A stretch of DNA of 64,000 bases from Kribbella rubisoli. GTDB taxonomy: Bacteria; Actinomycetota; Actinomycetes; Propionibacteriales; Kribbellaceae. The position numbers were made by a program, and so were the translations under genes. The stretch spans positions 558,001 to 622,000 of the forward strand of contig NZ_SHKR01000014.1 of NCBI RefSeq assembly GCF_004217145.1, in the 5' to 3' direction. Below the pieces are notes generated by a model. It made no database searches and was not told where the DNA came from. It worked only from the letters and a program-made list of their open reading frames with translations. Positions 51,542-59,997 of this stretch are shown in pieces; the stretch's first letter is position 1; every line of letters starts with the position of its first letter.

Positions 51542-51570
51542 ACCGAGTCAGACCGAGTTAGACCCAGTTA
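51541..51570. repeat. 10-bp tandem repeat at convergent gene ends
   Basis: GACCGAGT(C/T)A occurs three times (last copy GACCCAGTTA). The stop codons of both flanking genes lie within or at its edges (TAG 51539-51541; TAA 51568-51570). Confidence 0.7.
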
Positions 51571-52812
51571 GACGTTGGACAGCTCGACCGAGGTGTCGGC
51601 CAGGCGGGCCGGGTCGACCTGCTTGCCGGAGCGGATGAGCTCGCGGACCGCGTCGAGTCCGGTGTCCCACAGGTTGACGTGCATGCCGGCCAGCACCCGG
51701 TGGTCGTCGTCGAGCCAGAAGACCATGTAGGCGCCGGACTTCGGGTCACCGCGGAACACGACCTGGTACGACGCACCGCGCGGGATGTCGCCGGCGTACT
51801 CCATGCCGAGGTCGAACTGGTCGGTGAAGAAGTACGGGATCGAGTCGTACGCCACGTCCTTGCCGACCATCGCCGTCGCGACCGCCTTGCCGGAATCCTT
51901 CGCGTTCTGCCAGTGCTCGACGCGGACCGGGCGGCCGTACTTCGGGTGGTCCCACCGGGCCACGTCACCGGCGGCGAACACGTCCGCGGCCGACGTCTGC
52001 AGGTTGGCGCCCGTCACGATGCCGGCGCCGTTGTCCGGCGTCGCGACCTCGATCCCGGCCTCCTCGGCGAGCTCGGTGTTCGGGCGGACGCCGACACCGA
52101 CGACCACCAGGTCGGCCGGAAGCACCTCGCCGCCGGACAGACGGACACCGGTCACCTTGTCGGTTCCCTCGAAGCCCTCGACCCCGGTCCCGAACCGGAA
52201 CTGCACGCCGTGCTGCCGCTGGAAGTCGGCGAACACCTCGCCGACCTCTTCACCCATCACGGATGCCAGCGCGGTGGACTGCGGCTCGACCACTGTCACC
52301 TCAGAGCCCCGCTCGCGTGCGGCCGACGCCGCCTCCAGCCCGATCCAGCCCGCACCGACCACGACAACGCGCGGCTTCGCGGCGTACGCGTCGGTCAGCG
52401 CCTGGGACTCCTCCGCCGTCCGCAGGTAGCACACGCCGGGCAGGTCTGCGCCCGGGACGTTGAGCTTGCGGACCCGGCTGCCGGTCGCGATCAGCAGCTT
52501 GCTGTACGACACCTGCGAGCCGTCGTCGAGCGTGACCGAGTGGGCGGCCGGGTCGATCGCGGTGACCGTCGTCCCGAGGCGCAGGTCGATCTTGTTGTCC
52601 TCGTACCACTGCTGGTCGTGCAGCTGAGCGGACTCGGTGCCCTTCTTCGCGAGCAGCACGTCCTTCGACAGGGGCGGTCGCTCGTACGGCAGGGACTGCT
52701 CACTGCCGATCAGCAGGACACCGCCGGTCCAGCCTTCCGCCCGAAGGGCCTCGGCTGCGGTCGCTCCAGCGAGACTCGCGCCGACAATCACCATCTGCTC
52801 TGCATCAGCCAT
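51568..52812 (-). CDS. FAD/NAD(P)-dependent oxidoreductase (ferredoxin reductase type)
   Basis: 414 aa. N-terminal FAD site VIVGASLAGATAAEALRAEG, NAD site VVVGAGWIGLEAASAARERG (about 155), and DVFAAGDVARWDHPKYG (about 275) where FAD is closed off. C-terminal dimer/reductase domain. This is the rubredoxin/ferredoxin reductase family that feeds electrons to P450 or dioxygenase systems. No partner gene is next to it. Confidence 0.88.
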   Translation of the reverse strand: MADAEQMVIVGASLAGATAAEALRAEGWTGGVLLIGSEQSLPYERPPLSKDVLLAKKGTESAQLHDQQWYEDNKIDLRLGTTVTAIDPAAHSVTLDDGSQVSYSKLLIATGSRVRKLNVPGADLPGVCYLRTAEESQALTDAYAAKPRVVVVGAGWIGLEAASAARERGSEVTVVEPQSTALASVMGEEVGEVFADFQRQHGVQFRFGTGVEGFEGTDKVTGVRLSGGEVLPADLVVVGVGVRPNTELAEEAGIEVATPDNGAGIVTGANLQTSAADVFAAGDVARWDHPKYGRPVRVEHWQNAKDSGKAVATAMVGKDVAYDSIPYFFTDQFDLGMEYAGDIPRGASYQVVFRGDPKSGAYMVFWLDDDHRVLAGMHVNLWDTGLDAVRELIRSGKQVDPARLADTSVELSNV

Positions 52813-52873
52813 AGGAAGACCCTAGTCCTCGCCGACCTCTTGTAAAAGCAGGACCGGTTGGCTAATTTGTCGC

Positions 52874-52897
52874 AGGACATCAGACGTCCTATGTCCT
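52874..52897. promoter_or_regulatory. Inverted repeat upstream of the sialidase gene
   Basis: AGGACAT and ATGTCCT, 7 bp each, separated by 10 bp containing GACGTC. It lies 12 bp before the sialidase ATG, overlapping where the promoter or start of transcription should be. GntR-type sugar regulators use sites of this form; the regulator is unknown. Confidence 0.45.
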
Positions 52898-52908
52898 CCG
52901 GGAGAGTC

Positions 52909-54792
52909 ATGCGCGTACTCGTACCGGCCCGCCTCGTGGCCGCCGCCCTACTGATGTTCGGAACTCTCACAGCTCCACCCGCAGCTGCGTCCGGCGAAGC
53001 ACCCTTCGTCGACGACAGCGTGCTGTTCCAGCAGAAGACCGAGGGGTATTCGTGTTTCCGGATCCCCGCCGTGGTCCACGCGACCGACGGAGAAGTGCTC
53101 GCGTTCGCCGAAGGCCGAGTCGCGGACTGCGGTGACGACGGCGACATCGACATCGTGCTCAAGCGATCCTCGGACGGAGGGAAGACCTGGGGTCCGCTGC
53201 AGGTGGTCTCCGAAGGCAACGGGAGTACGCACGGCAACCCGGTGCCGATCGTCGATCAGAAGACCGGCCGGATCGTGCTCGTCACCACGCACAACGGCCC
53301 GGATCCGTGCACGAACGGCTGCGACCGCGACCCGTACGTCCAGACCAGCGACGACTTCGGCGCGACCTGGACCGCGCCGCGTGAGTTGACCGACGCGAAG
53401 CTGCCGAGCTGGAACTTCTGGTACGCGACCGGCCCGATGCACGGGATCCAGCTCGAGCACGGACCGCACGCCGGCCGGCTGATCGTTGGCGCGACCTACG
53501 AGTCGTACGACGGCGTCGGCAAGCACGTCTACGGCGGCCATCTCATCTACAGCGACGACTCCGGTGAGACCTGGCACATCGGCGCGACCATGGCCCGCGA
53601 CGACGGCAAGGTGATTGTCGGCGAGATCACCGTGGTCGAGCTGACCGACGGCCGGATCTATGCGCTGGCACGTGAACGCGGTACCGATCCGGGCAACCGG
53701 GCGTACGCGATCAGCAGCGACGGCGGCGCGACGTTCGACGCACCGTTCAAGACGATCCCGCAGCTGGTGATGCCCGACGTACAGGGCTCACTGCTGCGGT
53801 TCAGCGCGCGGAACGAGGGCGATCGGCAGAACCGGATCCTGTTCTCGGCGCCGGCGCATCCGGCCGCGCGCGAGGTGATGACGGTGCGATCGTCGTACGA
53901 CGAGGCGCGGTCGTTCGGCACGTGGCAACAGGGCAAGGTCTTCTATTGGGGCCCATCGGCGTACTCCGACATGGTGCGGCTGGACGGGGATCAGGCCGGG
54001 CTGCTGTACGAGGCCGGCGTCGCGAGCCCGTACGAGACGATCCGCTGGGCACGGTTCAACGAGGCGTACCTGTCGACGCCGAACGGTACGCCGCCGGGCA
54101 TTCCCGGTCCGCCCGCACCGGGTCCGAAGACGGCTGATGTGGGGCCGGCGCACAATCCGGCGTACGTCCGCGGCGGGGCGACTGTTGCCGCGGGCAAGTT
54201 CGGGAACGGGCTGGCGATGGACGGCGTGGACGACTACGTCGAGGTGCCGTTCGACCGGTCGATCGATCTCGGGGCGGACGACTTCACGATGATGACGTGG
54301 ATCAAGTACGGCGCGACGACCGGGTCACACGCGATCCTGTGGGCCTATCGCACCGGTTCCGGGACGACACCGCAGGTCTGGTTGCGGGCGGAGCCGGAGA
54401 GCAATCGCATCCGCGCGCTGCTGGCGGTGGACCGCTACAACGTGACGGTGCAGTCCACGTCGGCGTACAACGATGATCAGTGGCATCACGTCGTACTCCA
54501 ACGGGTGAAAGGGAAGCTGCGGTTGCTGGTCGACGGGGTCGAGGTCGGCTCGGCGACGGCGCCTGCCGGTTCGGTCACGGCGGGCAAGGAGTTCGGCGTG
54601 CAAGGCATTCACGTCGGGCAGCGGGTCGACGGCGCCAACCGCTTCCAGGGCACGCTCGACGAGGTGCGTGTGTATCGGCGCGCGTTGTCGGATGTGGAAC
54701 TGCAACAGATCCGCGAGACCAACAAGCCGATCCGCTCGCAGCTAGGGCTGGACCTTCCCCTCGACCAGGTGGGCATGCCAGGCCAGAGCTGA
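52909..54792 (+). CDS. Secreted sialidase with C-terminal LamG domain
   Basis: 627 aa from ATG 52909 (GGGAGAG upstream). Signal peptide (VPARLVAAALLMFGTLTAPP). GH33 six-blade propeller: the YSCFRIPAVV motif with the first catalytic Arg of the triad, Asp boxes SSDGGKTW, TSDDFGATW, SDDSGETW and SSDGGATF; AEGR and the Tyr/Glu pair follow the family order. From about 430 a concanavalin-like LamG domain (VEVPFDRSIDLGADDFTMMT...ILWAYRT...DQWHHVVLQRVKGKLRLLVD) should bind glycans. Releases sialic acid outside the cell. Its 3' end overlaps the dGTPase gene by 51 nt. Confidence 0.9.
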   Translation: MRVLVPARLVAAALLMFGTLTAPPAAASGEAPFVDDSVLFQQKTEGYSCFRIPAVVHATDGEVLAFAEGRVADCGDDGDIDIVLKRSSDGGKTWGPLQVVSEGNGSTHGNPVPIVDQKTGRIVLVTTHNGPDPCTNGCDRDPYVQTSDDFGATWTAPRELTDAKLPSWNFWYATGPMHGIQLEHGPHAGRLIVGATYESYDGVGKHVYGGHLIYSDDSGETWHIGATMARDDGKVIVGEITVVELTDGRIYALARERGTDPGNRAYAISSDGGATFDAPFKTIPQLVMPDVQGSLLRFSARNEGDRQNRILFSAPAHPAAREVMTVRSSYDEARSFGTWQQGKVFYWGPSAYSDMVRLDGDQAGLLYEAGVASPYETIRWARFNEAYLSTPNGTPPGIPGPPAPGPKTADVGPAHNPAYVRGGATVAAGKFGNGLAMDGVDDYVEVPFDRSIDLGADDFTMMTWIKYGATTGSHAILWAYRTGSGTTPQVWLRAEPESNRIRALLAVDRYNVTVQSTSAYNDDQWHHVVLQRVKGKLRLLVDGVEVGSATAPAGSVTAGKEFGVQGIHVGQRVDGANRFQGTLDEVRVYRRALSDVELQQIRETNKPIRSQLGLDLPLDQVGMPGQS

Positions 54793-55983
54793 CGGGTCGG
54801 TGAGGGACGCGACCTGGTCGACGACAACGCGCAGCCGGGCGTTGTCGTCGGCCACGTCCGCGAAGTCCGACTGGAACGGGAGGTCGAGGTTGCGCGGAGC
54901 TGTCTTCCACAAGGCCTCGACCAGCTCGGTGAGCAGCTCGCGCTGGGTCGCGCGGCGGGCCTGGCGTTCGCGTGAGTCGAGGACGTGGAACATACCCACG
55001 CCTTTGAGCAGACCGATCTCGGTGCGGATGCCGTCGGGGACGATCAGGTCGGCCTCGTAGCGGATCAGCCGGGAGCGGCCGAACACGGCGTGGGTGGCCT
55101 GCTCGGCAGCGGTGGCGAAGCGGCCGATGAGCTGGCTGGTGAGGTCCTTCAAACCGCCGAGCGCACGCCGGCTGTCGTCGAAGGTCGAGCCGGGCCAGTA
55201 GTTCAGCGAGGTCAGCCGGGCCCAGCCCTCGTCCAGCTCCGCATCGGTTGCCTCCGGCAAATACATCTGCCGGACGGTCTGCCAGTACGGCGCTCGGTCC
55301 GCGTCGACCGCGGCGAGATCGAGATGATGAGCGACGATCGCGTCCTCGACATCGTGCACGGAGTACGCGACGTCGTCGGCGAAGTCCATCACCTGCGCCT
55401 CCAGGCAGCGCCGCTCCCCCACGCCCGGGCGCAACCAGGTGAAAACGGCGAGATCGTCGTCGTACACCCCGAACTTCCGCTCGCCGGGGCGGCGCGGCCA
55501 CGGGTACTTCGTCGCGGCGTCGAGGGTCGCGCGGCTCAGATTCAGCCCGACGCTGCGGCCCTGGGCGTCGAAGGTCTTCGACTCCAGGCGGGTCAGCAAT
55601 CGCAGCGTTTGTGCGTTGCCCTCGAAGCCGCCGATGTCCGTCGCGACCTGGTCGAGCGCGCGCTCGCCGTTGTGACCGAACGGCGGATGCCCGAGATCGT
55701 GTGACAGGCAGGCCGCGTCCACGATGTCCGGATCGCAGCCGAGCGTCGCCGCGAGCTCGCGGCCGATCTGCGCGACCTCGAGACTGTGGGTCAGCCGGTT
55801 GCGGGTGAAGTCGTCGCTGCCGGCCGTGACCACCTGCGTCTTGGCCGCCAGCCGCCGCAGCGCCGCACTGTGCAGCACGCGCGCGCGATCGCGCGCGAAC
55901 GCCGTCCGCCCCGGTCGCTTGACCGGCTCGGCAACCCAGCGCTCCGCGTCGTGCTCGTCGTACCCCTCATGCTGCTTCCTCAT
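54742..55983 (-). CDS. dgt: Deoxyguanosinetriphosphate triphosphohydrolase
   Basis: 413 aa. HD-domain metal site: RLTHSLEVAQIGREL, CLSHDLGHPPFGHNGE (His-Asp pair, about 104), and a later D in MDFADDVAYSVHDVEDA. N-terminal RTAFARDRARVLHSAALRRL is the family start. It hydrolyses dGTP to deoxyguanosine and triphosphate, controlling dNTP pools. Commonly linked with dnaG in actinobacteria; here the genes lie 4 kb apart. The 3' end overlaps the convergent sialidase gene by 51 nt. Confidence 0.93.
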   Translation of the reverse strand: MRKQHEGYDEHDAERWVAEPVKRPGRTAFARDRARVLHSAALRRLAAKTQVVTAGSDDFTRNRLTHSLEVAQIGRELAATLGCDPDIVDAACLSHDLGHPPFGHNGERALDQVATDIGGFEGNAQTLRLLTRLESKTFDAQGRSVGLNLSRATLDAATKYPWPRRPGERKFGVYDDDLAVFTWLRPGVGERRCLEAQVMDFADDVAYSVHDVEDAIVAHHLDLAAVDADRAPYWQTVRQMYLPEATDAELDEGWARLTSLNYWPGSTFDDSRRALGGLKDLTSQLIGRFATAAEQATHAVFGRSRLIRYEADLIVPDGIRTEIGLLKGVGMFHVLDSRERQARRATQRELLTELVEALWKTAPRNLDLPFQSDFADVADDNARLRVVVDQVASLTDPSALAWHAHLVEGKVQP

Positions 55984-56025
55984 TACTGCACACAGTAGCC
56001 GTGAGCACCGACAGTTCTGCGACGG

Positions 56026-56625
56026 TCAGATGGCCACGCAGTAACGCATCCAGAGCACGCCGTCCTTGAAGACCTCGGTGCCGACGTGGTGCAGGTTGAG
56101 TTGGCGGGTGTCGAACCAGCGTTCGCCGGAACCGACCAGGACCGGGTGGACGAGGAGGGCCAGCTCGTCGATCAGATCTAGCTCTAGGCAGGCTCGGAGG
56201 AGGGCGCCGGACGAATCCACACGGACGGTCCGGACGCCCCGCCGGCCCAGGACTGTAAGGACTTCGGCGAGGTCGACCTGGTCGTAGCCGGTGGTGAGCT
56301 CGCGTGTCGTCGCGTCTGGCGGGCGGGGCGGGGTCTGGTCGGCGTACAAGGCGAGCACGTCGGACCAGTAGCCAAGGTCGCGGAGTGCGTTCCAGCTGTG
56401 GACGCGGGCTCGGCTGTCGACGACCGCGAGCAGCGGGCCCTCCGCTCGCGGGCCGCGCCGGGGAGCCGCGAGCACGTCGGACTCCTGAGCGAGGATCGTG
56501 TCCGCGCCGACGAGGGTCACCTCCTCCTGCCAGAGCGAGGCCAGGGCATAGAACCGGGCGAGGTCGACGTCGAATCCCGACGCCACCCCGTCCAGCGAGA
56601 CCGCCAGCTGAGCCACCACGTGCAT
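56026..56625 (-). CDS. Dihydrofolate reductase-fold (RibD C-terminal) protein
   Basis: 199 aa from ATG 56625. MHVVAQLAVSLDGVASGF is the NADPH/substrate start of the family; LVGADTILAQ, VDSRARV, RTVRVDSSGALLRACLELD and HPVLVGSGERWF follow in order. Likely an NADPH-dependent reductase; a role in riboflavin synthesis is not implied. It is divergent from the ArsR gene at 56698. Confidence 0.78.
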   Translation of the reverse strand: MHVVAQLAVSLDGVASGFDVDLARFYALASLWQEEVTLVGADTILAQESDVLAAPRRGPRAEGPLLAVVDSRARVHSWNALRDLGYWSDVLALYADQTPPRPPDATTRELTTGYDQVDLAEVLTVLGRRGVRTVRVDSSGALLRACLELDLIDELALLVHPVLVGSGERWFDTRQLNLHHVGTEVFKDGVLWMRYCVAI

Positions 56626-56661
56626 ACCGCCAAACCTAGGGACACCCACCGACAAACCTAG

Positions 56662-56695
56662 TTGCAGAGACTTCTCTGCAGAGATTACTCTGCAA
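56662..56695 (+). promoter_or_regulatory. Promoter with palindromic operator of the ArsR/MFS operon
   Basis: TGCAGAG halves: one at 56663, a palindrome CTCTGCAGAG at 56674-56683, and an inverted CTCTGCA at 56688-56694. TTGCAG (56662) and TACTCT (56686-56691), 18 bp apart, would start the transcript at about 56698, the A of the ATG. So the gene is probably leaderless and autorepressed. Confidence 0.5.
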
Positions 56696-56697
56696 TC

Positions 56698-57240
56698 ATG
56701 CGACGGATCGATGCCCGGAGTCTGCGCGGACTCGCCCACCCGCTCCGGATGCGCATCCTGGAGGCGATCGAGCTCGACGGGCCGGCGACGTCCAGCACGC
56801 TGGCGGCGCGGCTCGGCGAGAACACCGGCACGATCAGCTGGCATCTGCGGCTCCTCGCCGAGCACGGGTACCTCGAAGAGGACCCCGAACGCGGCACGAA
56901 GCGAGAGCGCTGGTGGCGGCTCCCCGATCGGCAGACAGTTCTGGACCCGTCCGAGTTCCTCGACGATACGGAGACGCGGCGGGCGCTCGACGTCTATCTC
57001 CGCGATCTGGTCGAGCGGTACTACGACCGCGTCCGCACGTACATCGACGAGGACTGGCCGGGTGAGTGGCAGCACGCAGCCGGCCTGTCCGATTGGCGCG
57101 ACCTCCACCTCACGCCGGAACAGCTGCACAACCTCAACGAGGAGATCGCCGGCGTCATCGACCGCTACACCGGCGCCGATGCCGCTGACAGCTCAGAGCG
57201 GGTGATCGTCCAGCTGCAGTCGTTCCCGCGCCGCTCATGA
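56698..57240 (+). CDS. ArsR-like winged-helix regulator
   Basis: 180 aa from ATG 56698. LRGLAHPLRMRILEAIELDG and the recognition part SSTLAARLGENTGTISWHLR, LLAEHGYLEE form the HTH; an extended C-terminal helical domain with Glu/Asp/Tyr (DLVERYYDRVRTYIDEDW) follows, as in the HTH_20/ArsR transporter-linked group. Overlaps the MFS gene by 4 nt (ATGA). It presumably senses the transporter's substrate. Confidence 0.85.
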   Translation: MRRIDARSLRGLAHPLRMRILEAIELDGPATSSTLAARLGENTGTISWHLRLLAEHGYLEEDPERGTKRERWWRLPDRQTVLDPSEFLDDTETRRALDVYLRDLVERYYDRVRTYIDEDWPGEWQHAAGLSDWRDLHLTPEQLHNLNEEIAGVIDRYTGADAADSSERVIVQLQSFPRRS

Positions 57241-58490
57241 GTCTGCTGCGGACGCATCGCGACTTCCGGTGGTTCTGGACCGGCGAGACCATCAACAGGT
57301 TCGGCAGCGCGACCTCGTCGGTGGCGCTGCCGCTGGTCGCCATTTCGATGCTCGATGCAACGACCTTTGAGGTCGGTCTGCTCACCGCGGCCGCCTGGGC
57401 GCCGTGGCTGCTCATCGGTCTACCGACCGGCGCCTGGATCGACCGGGTACGCCGCCGACCGGTCATGCTGGTGTCATCGGCCGTCTCGGCCGTCCTCTTC
57501 GCGGCAGTTCCGTTGGCCGGCAACCTCCTGAGCATCCAGCTACTACTCATCGTTGCGGTGCTCGCCGGCGGTGCGTCGGTCGTCTTCCAGACGGCCTACA
57601 CCGCTTATCTGCCGACGCTTCTGGAGCCGAGCGATCACGCCGAGGGCAACGCGAAGCTGCACGGCAGTGCGTCCGCCGCGCAGATCGCCGGGCTGGGGTG
57701 CGGCGGCCTGCTGGTCCAGTTCATTGGTGCCGCCAACACTCTGCTCGTCGACGCGGCGAGCTTCCTGGTCGCGCTCAGCTGTCTCGCCGCGATCCGCTAC
57801 CGCGAACGCCGTACGACGACTCCTCGACGGCCCGGCGCGATCCGGGCCGGCATCAGGCTGGTCGCGCAAGACGTCTGGCTGCGTACGTTGACGATCTTCG
57901 GCGCCGTCTCGAACCTCGCCCTGATGGGCTATCAGGCGATCATCGTCGTCTTCCTCGTCCGCGAGGCCGGCCTGACCGCGGGCACGGTCGGCACGTTGAT
58001 CGCGGCGGCATCCAGCGGCGGAGTCGTCGGCGCGCTCGTCGGCCGGCATACCATACGGTTTGGTACGGCGAGGGCGCTGCTGCTATGCGAACTCGGCCTG
58101 CCGACGCTGGCGCTGCTGATCCCGCTGAGCGGTACGAGCCCGGCCTTCTACCTGGTCGGCGCGTTCGGCGTGAGCCTCGGCGTGGTCGGCGGAAACGTCG
58201 TGAAGGCGACCTTCCTCCAGTCCTACTGCCCGCCCGACCTGTTCGGCCGCCTCACCGCGACGACAGCGTTCGTCAATTACGGCACGATCCCGCTCGGCGC
58301 ACTACTCGGCGGCATACTCGGCCAGACCCTGGGCCTCACACCGGCGCTCTGGATCACCACGGCTGGTGTACCGCTGGCCGGTCTCGTCCTGCTCGCGTCA
58401 CCGATCCGCCGGCGACGCGACCTCCCGACTCAGCGGGGCAGCGTCGTCTCCGCGGTGACCGTCGACTCCAGCCGCGAGCGGATGGCCTGA
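57237..58490 (+). CDS. MFS transporter
   Basis: 417 aa with 12 predicted membrane helices. Motif A between helices 2 and 3 reads PTGAWIDRVRRRPVMLVSS. Helix 1 has FWTGETINRFGSATSSVALP, typical of the enterobactin-exporter/MFS_3 drug efflux group. It exports drugs or small metabolites; substrate unknown. Co-translated with the ArsR regulator. Its 3' end overlaps the convergent TetR gene by 61 nt. Confidence 0.9.
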   Translation: MSLLRTHRDFRWFWTGETINRFGSATSSVALPLVAISMLDATTFEVGLLTAAAWAPWLLIGLPTGAWIDRVRRRPVMLVSSAVSAVLFAAVPLAGNLLSIQLLLIVAVLAGGASVVFQTAYTAYLPTLLEPSDHAEGNAKLHGSASAAQIAGLGCGGLLVQFIGAANTLLVDAASFLVALSCLAAIRYRERRTTTPRRPGAIRAGIRLVAQDVWLRTLTIFGAVSNLALMGYQAIIVVFLVREAGLTAGTVGTLIAAASSGGVVGALVGRHTIRFGTARALLLCELGLPTLALLIPLSGTSPAFYLVGAFGVSLGVVGGNVVKATFLQSYCPPDLFGRLTATTAFVNYGTIPLGALLGGILGQTLGLTPALWITTAGVPLAGLVLLASPIRRRRDLPTQRGSVVSAVTVDSSRERMA

Positions 58491-59059
58491 CGGGCCAGCT
58501 CGTACGCCGCTCCCCCGTCGTCGTGCAGGATCGACGCGAGGTTGGCGGCCTCGTAGTACGCGTTCAGCTCGAAGGCCAACTGCTTGGCGTCGGCCTCCAG
58601 TTCACCGTTGTCGACGGCAGCCTGGACGGCCTCCTCCAGCAGTCCCATCCACTCCCAGTGGACGGTGAGGAGGGCCTCGTGGACGGCTCCGGTCCGGGCG
58701 GCGTACTCATGCGAGACCTTCTGGAAGAAGCAGCCACCCGGAAACACGCGGCTCTGCGAGTAATCGAGCCAGTGCGTGCTCAACGCCCACACGCGCCCGA
58801 GACCGGGCTCGACCTCGAAGGCCGGGAGCACCACATTGTCGGCGTAGATCCGCCGGGCGGCACGAATGGTCGAGAGTTGCAGCTCCTCCTTCGAGCCGAA
58901 ATGCGCGAACAGGCCGCTCTTGCTGATCCCGAGCTCGGTCGCGAGCCGCCCGATCGACAGCCCCTCGAGCCCGTCGACCGACGCGATGTCGACCGACCGG
59001 CGTAGCACGGCGCGGCGGGTCTGGTCACCCCGCACCAACCGTCCGTCGACTTTCTCCAC
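58430..59059 (-). CDS. TetR-family repressor
   Basis: 209 aa from GTG 59059. HTH: VDIASVDGLEGLSIGRLATE, LGISKSGLFAHFGSKEELQL; ligand domain with VFPGGCFFQKVSHEYAAR typical of the TetR group next to hydrolases. Divergent from the alpha/beta hydrolase gene and likely to bind the repeat at 59110-59123. Confidence 0.88.
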   Translation of the reverse strand: MEKVDGRLVRGDQTRRAVLRRSVDIASVDGLEGLSIGRLATELGISKSGLFAHFGSKEELQLSTIRAARRIYADNVVLPAFEVEPGLGRVWALSTHWLDYSQSRVFPGGCFFQKVSHEYAARTGAVHEALLTVHWEWMGLLEEAVQAAVDNGELEADAKQLAFELNAYYEAANLASILHDDGGAAYELARQAIRSRLESTVTAETTLPR

Positions 59060-59080
59060 GGCTCCCGATCCTAGTTGCCC

Positions 59081-59123
59081 TTGACGATCACCTCGTGCAA
59101 AAGTAATAGTACGACCGTTCGTA
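59081..59123 (+). promoter_or_regulatory. Promoter and TetR operator of the hydrolase gene
   Basis: TTGACG (59081-59086), 17 bp, TAATAG (59104-59109). TACGA-CCGT-TCGTA (59110-59123) is a perfect inverted repeat just behind the -10 over the start of transcription. A ribosome site AAAGGAGAG follows. The layout fits repression by the neighbouring TetR protein. Confidence 0.7.
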
Positions 59124-59142
59124 TAGTTAAAGGAGAGCGTTC

Positions 59143-59997
59143 ATGCAGAAGCTGATCGGCACGGGGCTGCGAGCCATCGGAGCGGTGTCACCACGGCTCG
59201 GCGGCCGGCTCGCGTTCGGGCTCTGGCGACGCCCGCTCGCCCGCGGCCAGGTCCGCGACAGCGAGCTGGACGTCCACACGGCCGCGCGGGTCGAGGACCT
59301 GGACGGCGTACTCACCTACGCGTGGGGTGACGGCGCGCGGCCGGTGCTCCTCGTCCACGGCTGGCGCTCACGCGCTTCGCGGTATGCCGGGTTCATCACG
59401 CGGCTGCTCGAGCTCGGGTACAGCCCGGTGTCGTACGACGCTCCTGGGCATGGCGACTCCCCCGGACCGATCGTGTCGATCCTCGGCCACCAGCGGATCA
59501 TCCAACAGCTCGAGGAACGGCACGGACCGTTCGAGGCCGTCATCGGACACTCGCTGGGCGTGCCGTTCGCGTTGTACGCGGTGAAGGAAGGGATCGCCGC
59601 GAAGCGGTTGGTGATGGTGAGCGGCGTGGCGGATTTCGGCTACCTGGCAGACACGTTCTGCCGAGCGCTCGGACTGGGACCCAAGGTCAACCAGCGGCTG
59701 CGACGCGAGATCGAGCGCGGGTACTTCGAGGGCGACCGCACCATCTGGGACCGGTTCTCGGTCGCGACAGGTAAGGCGCCGCTCCTGGTGGTCCACAACG
59801 ACGAGGACGACGTCGTGGACCCCGAGCAGGCGCGCGTACTCCTGCTCAACTACGGCGCGCAGGCGCACTTCCACCCGACGACCGGCCTCGGCCACAGCCG
59901 GATCCTCCAGGACCCGGCTGTGATCGCCGAAGCAGTCGCTTTCCTCCAGGACGACCAGGACTCAGATGTCGCGGAAGGTCTCGATCTGAGCGCCTAG
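59143..59997 (+). CDS. Alpha/beta hydrolase
   Basis: 284 aa from ATG 59143 (AAAGGAGAG upstream). PVLLVHGWRSRASRYAGF (oxyanion), VIGHSLGVPFALY (nucleophile Ser about 137), DDVVDPEQ (Asp) and GLGHSRIL (His about 250) complete the triad. N-terminal 40 residues are basic. Substrate unknown; the TetR-hydrolase pair suggests detoxification of a hydrophobic ester. Overlaps the convergent MurA-like gene by 36 nt. Confidence 0.87.
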   Translation: MQKLIGTGLRAIGAVSPRLGGRLAFGLWRRPLARGQVRDSELDVHTAARVEDLDGVLTYAWGDGARPVLLVHGWRSRASRYAGFITRLLELGYSPVSYDAPGHGDSPGPIVSILGHQRIIQQLEERHGPFEAVIGHSLGVPFALYAVKEGIAAKRLVMVSGVADFGYLADTFCRALGLGPKVNQRLRREIERGYFEGDRTIWDRFSVATGKAPLLVVHNDEDDVVDPEQARVLLLNYGAQAHFHPTTGLGHSRILQDPAVIAEAVAFLQDDQDSDVAEGLDLSA

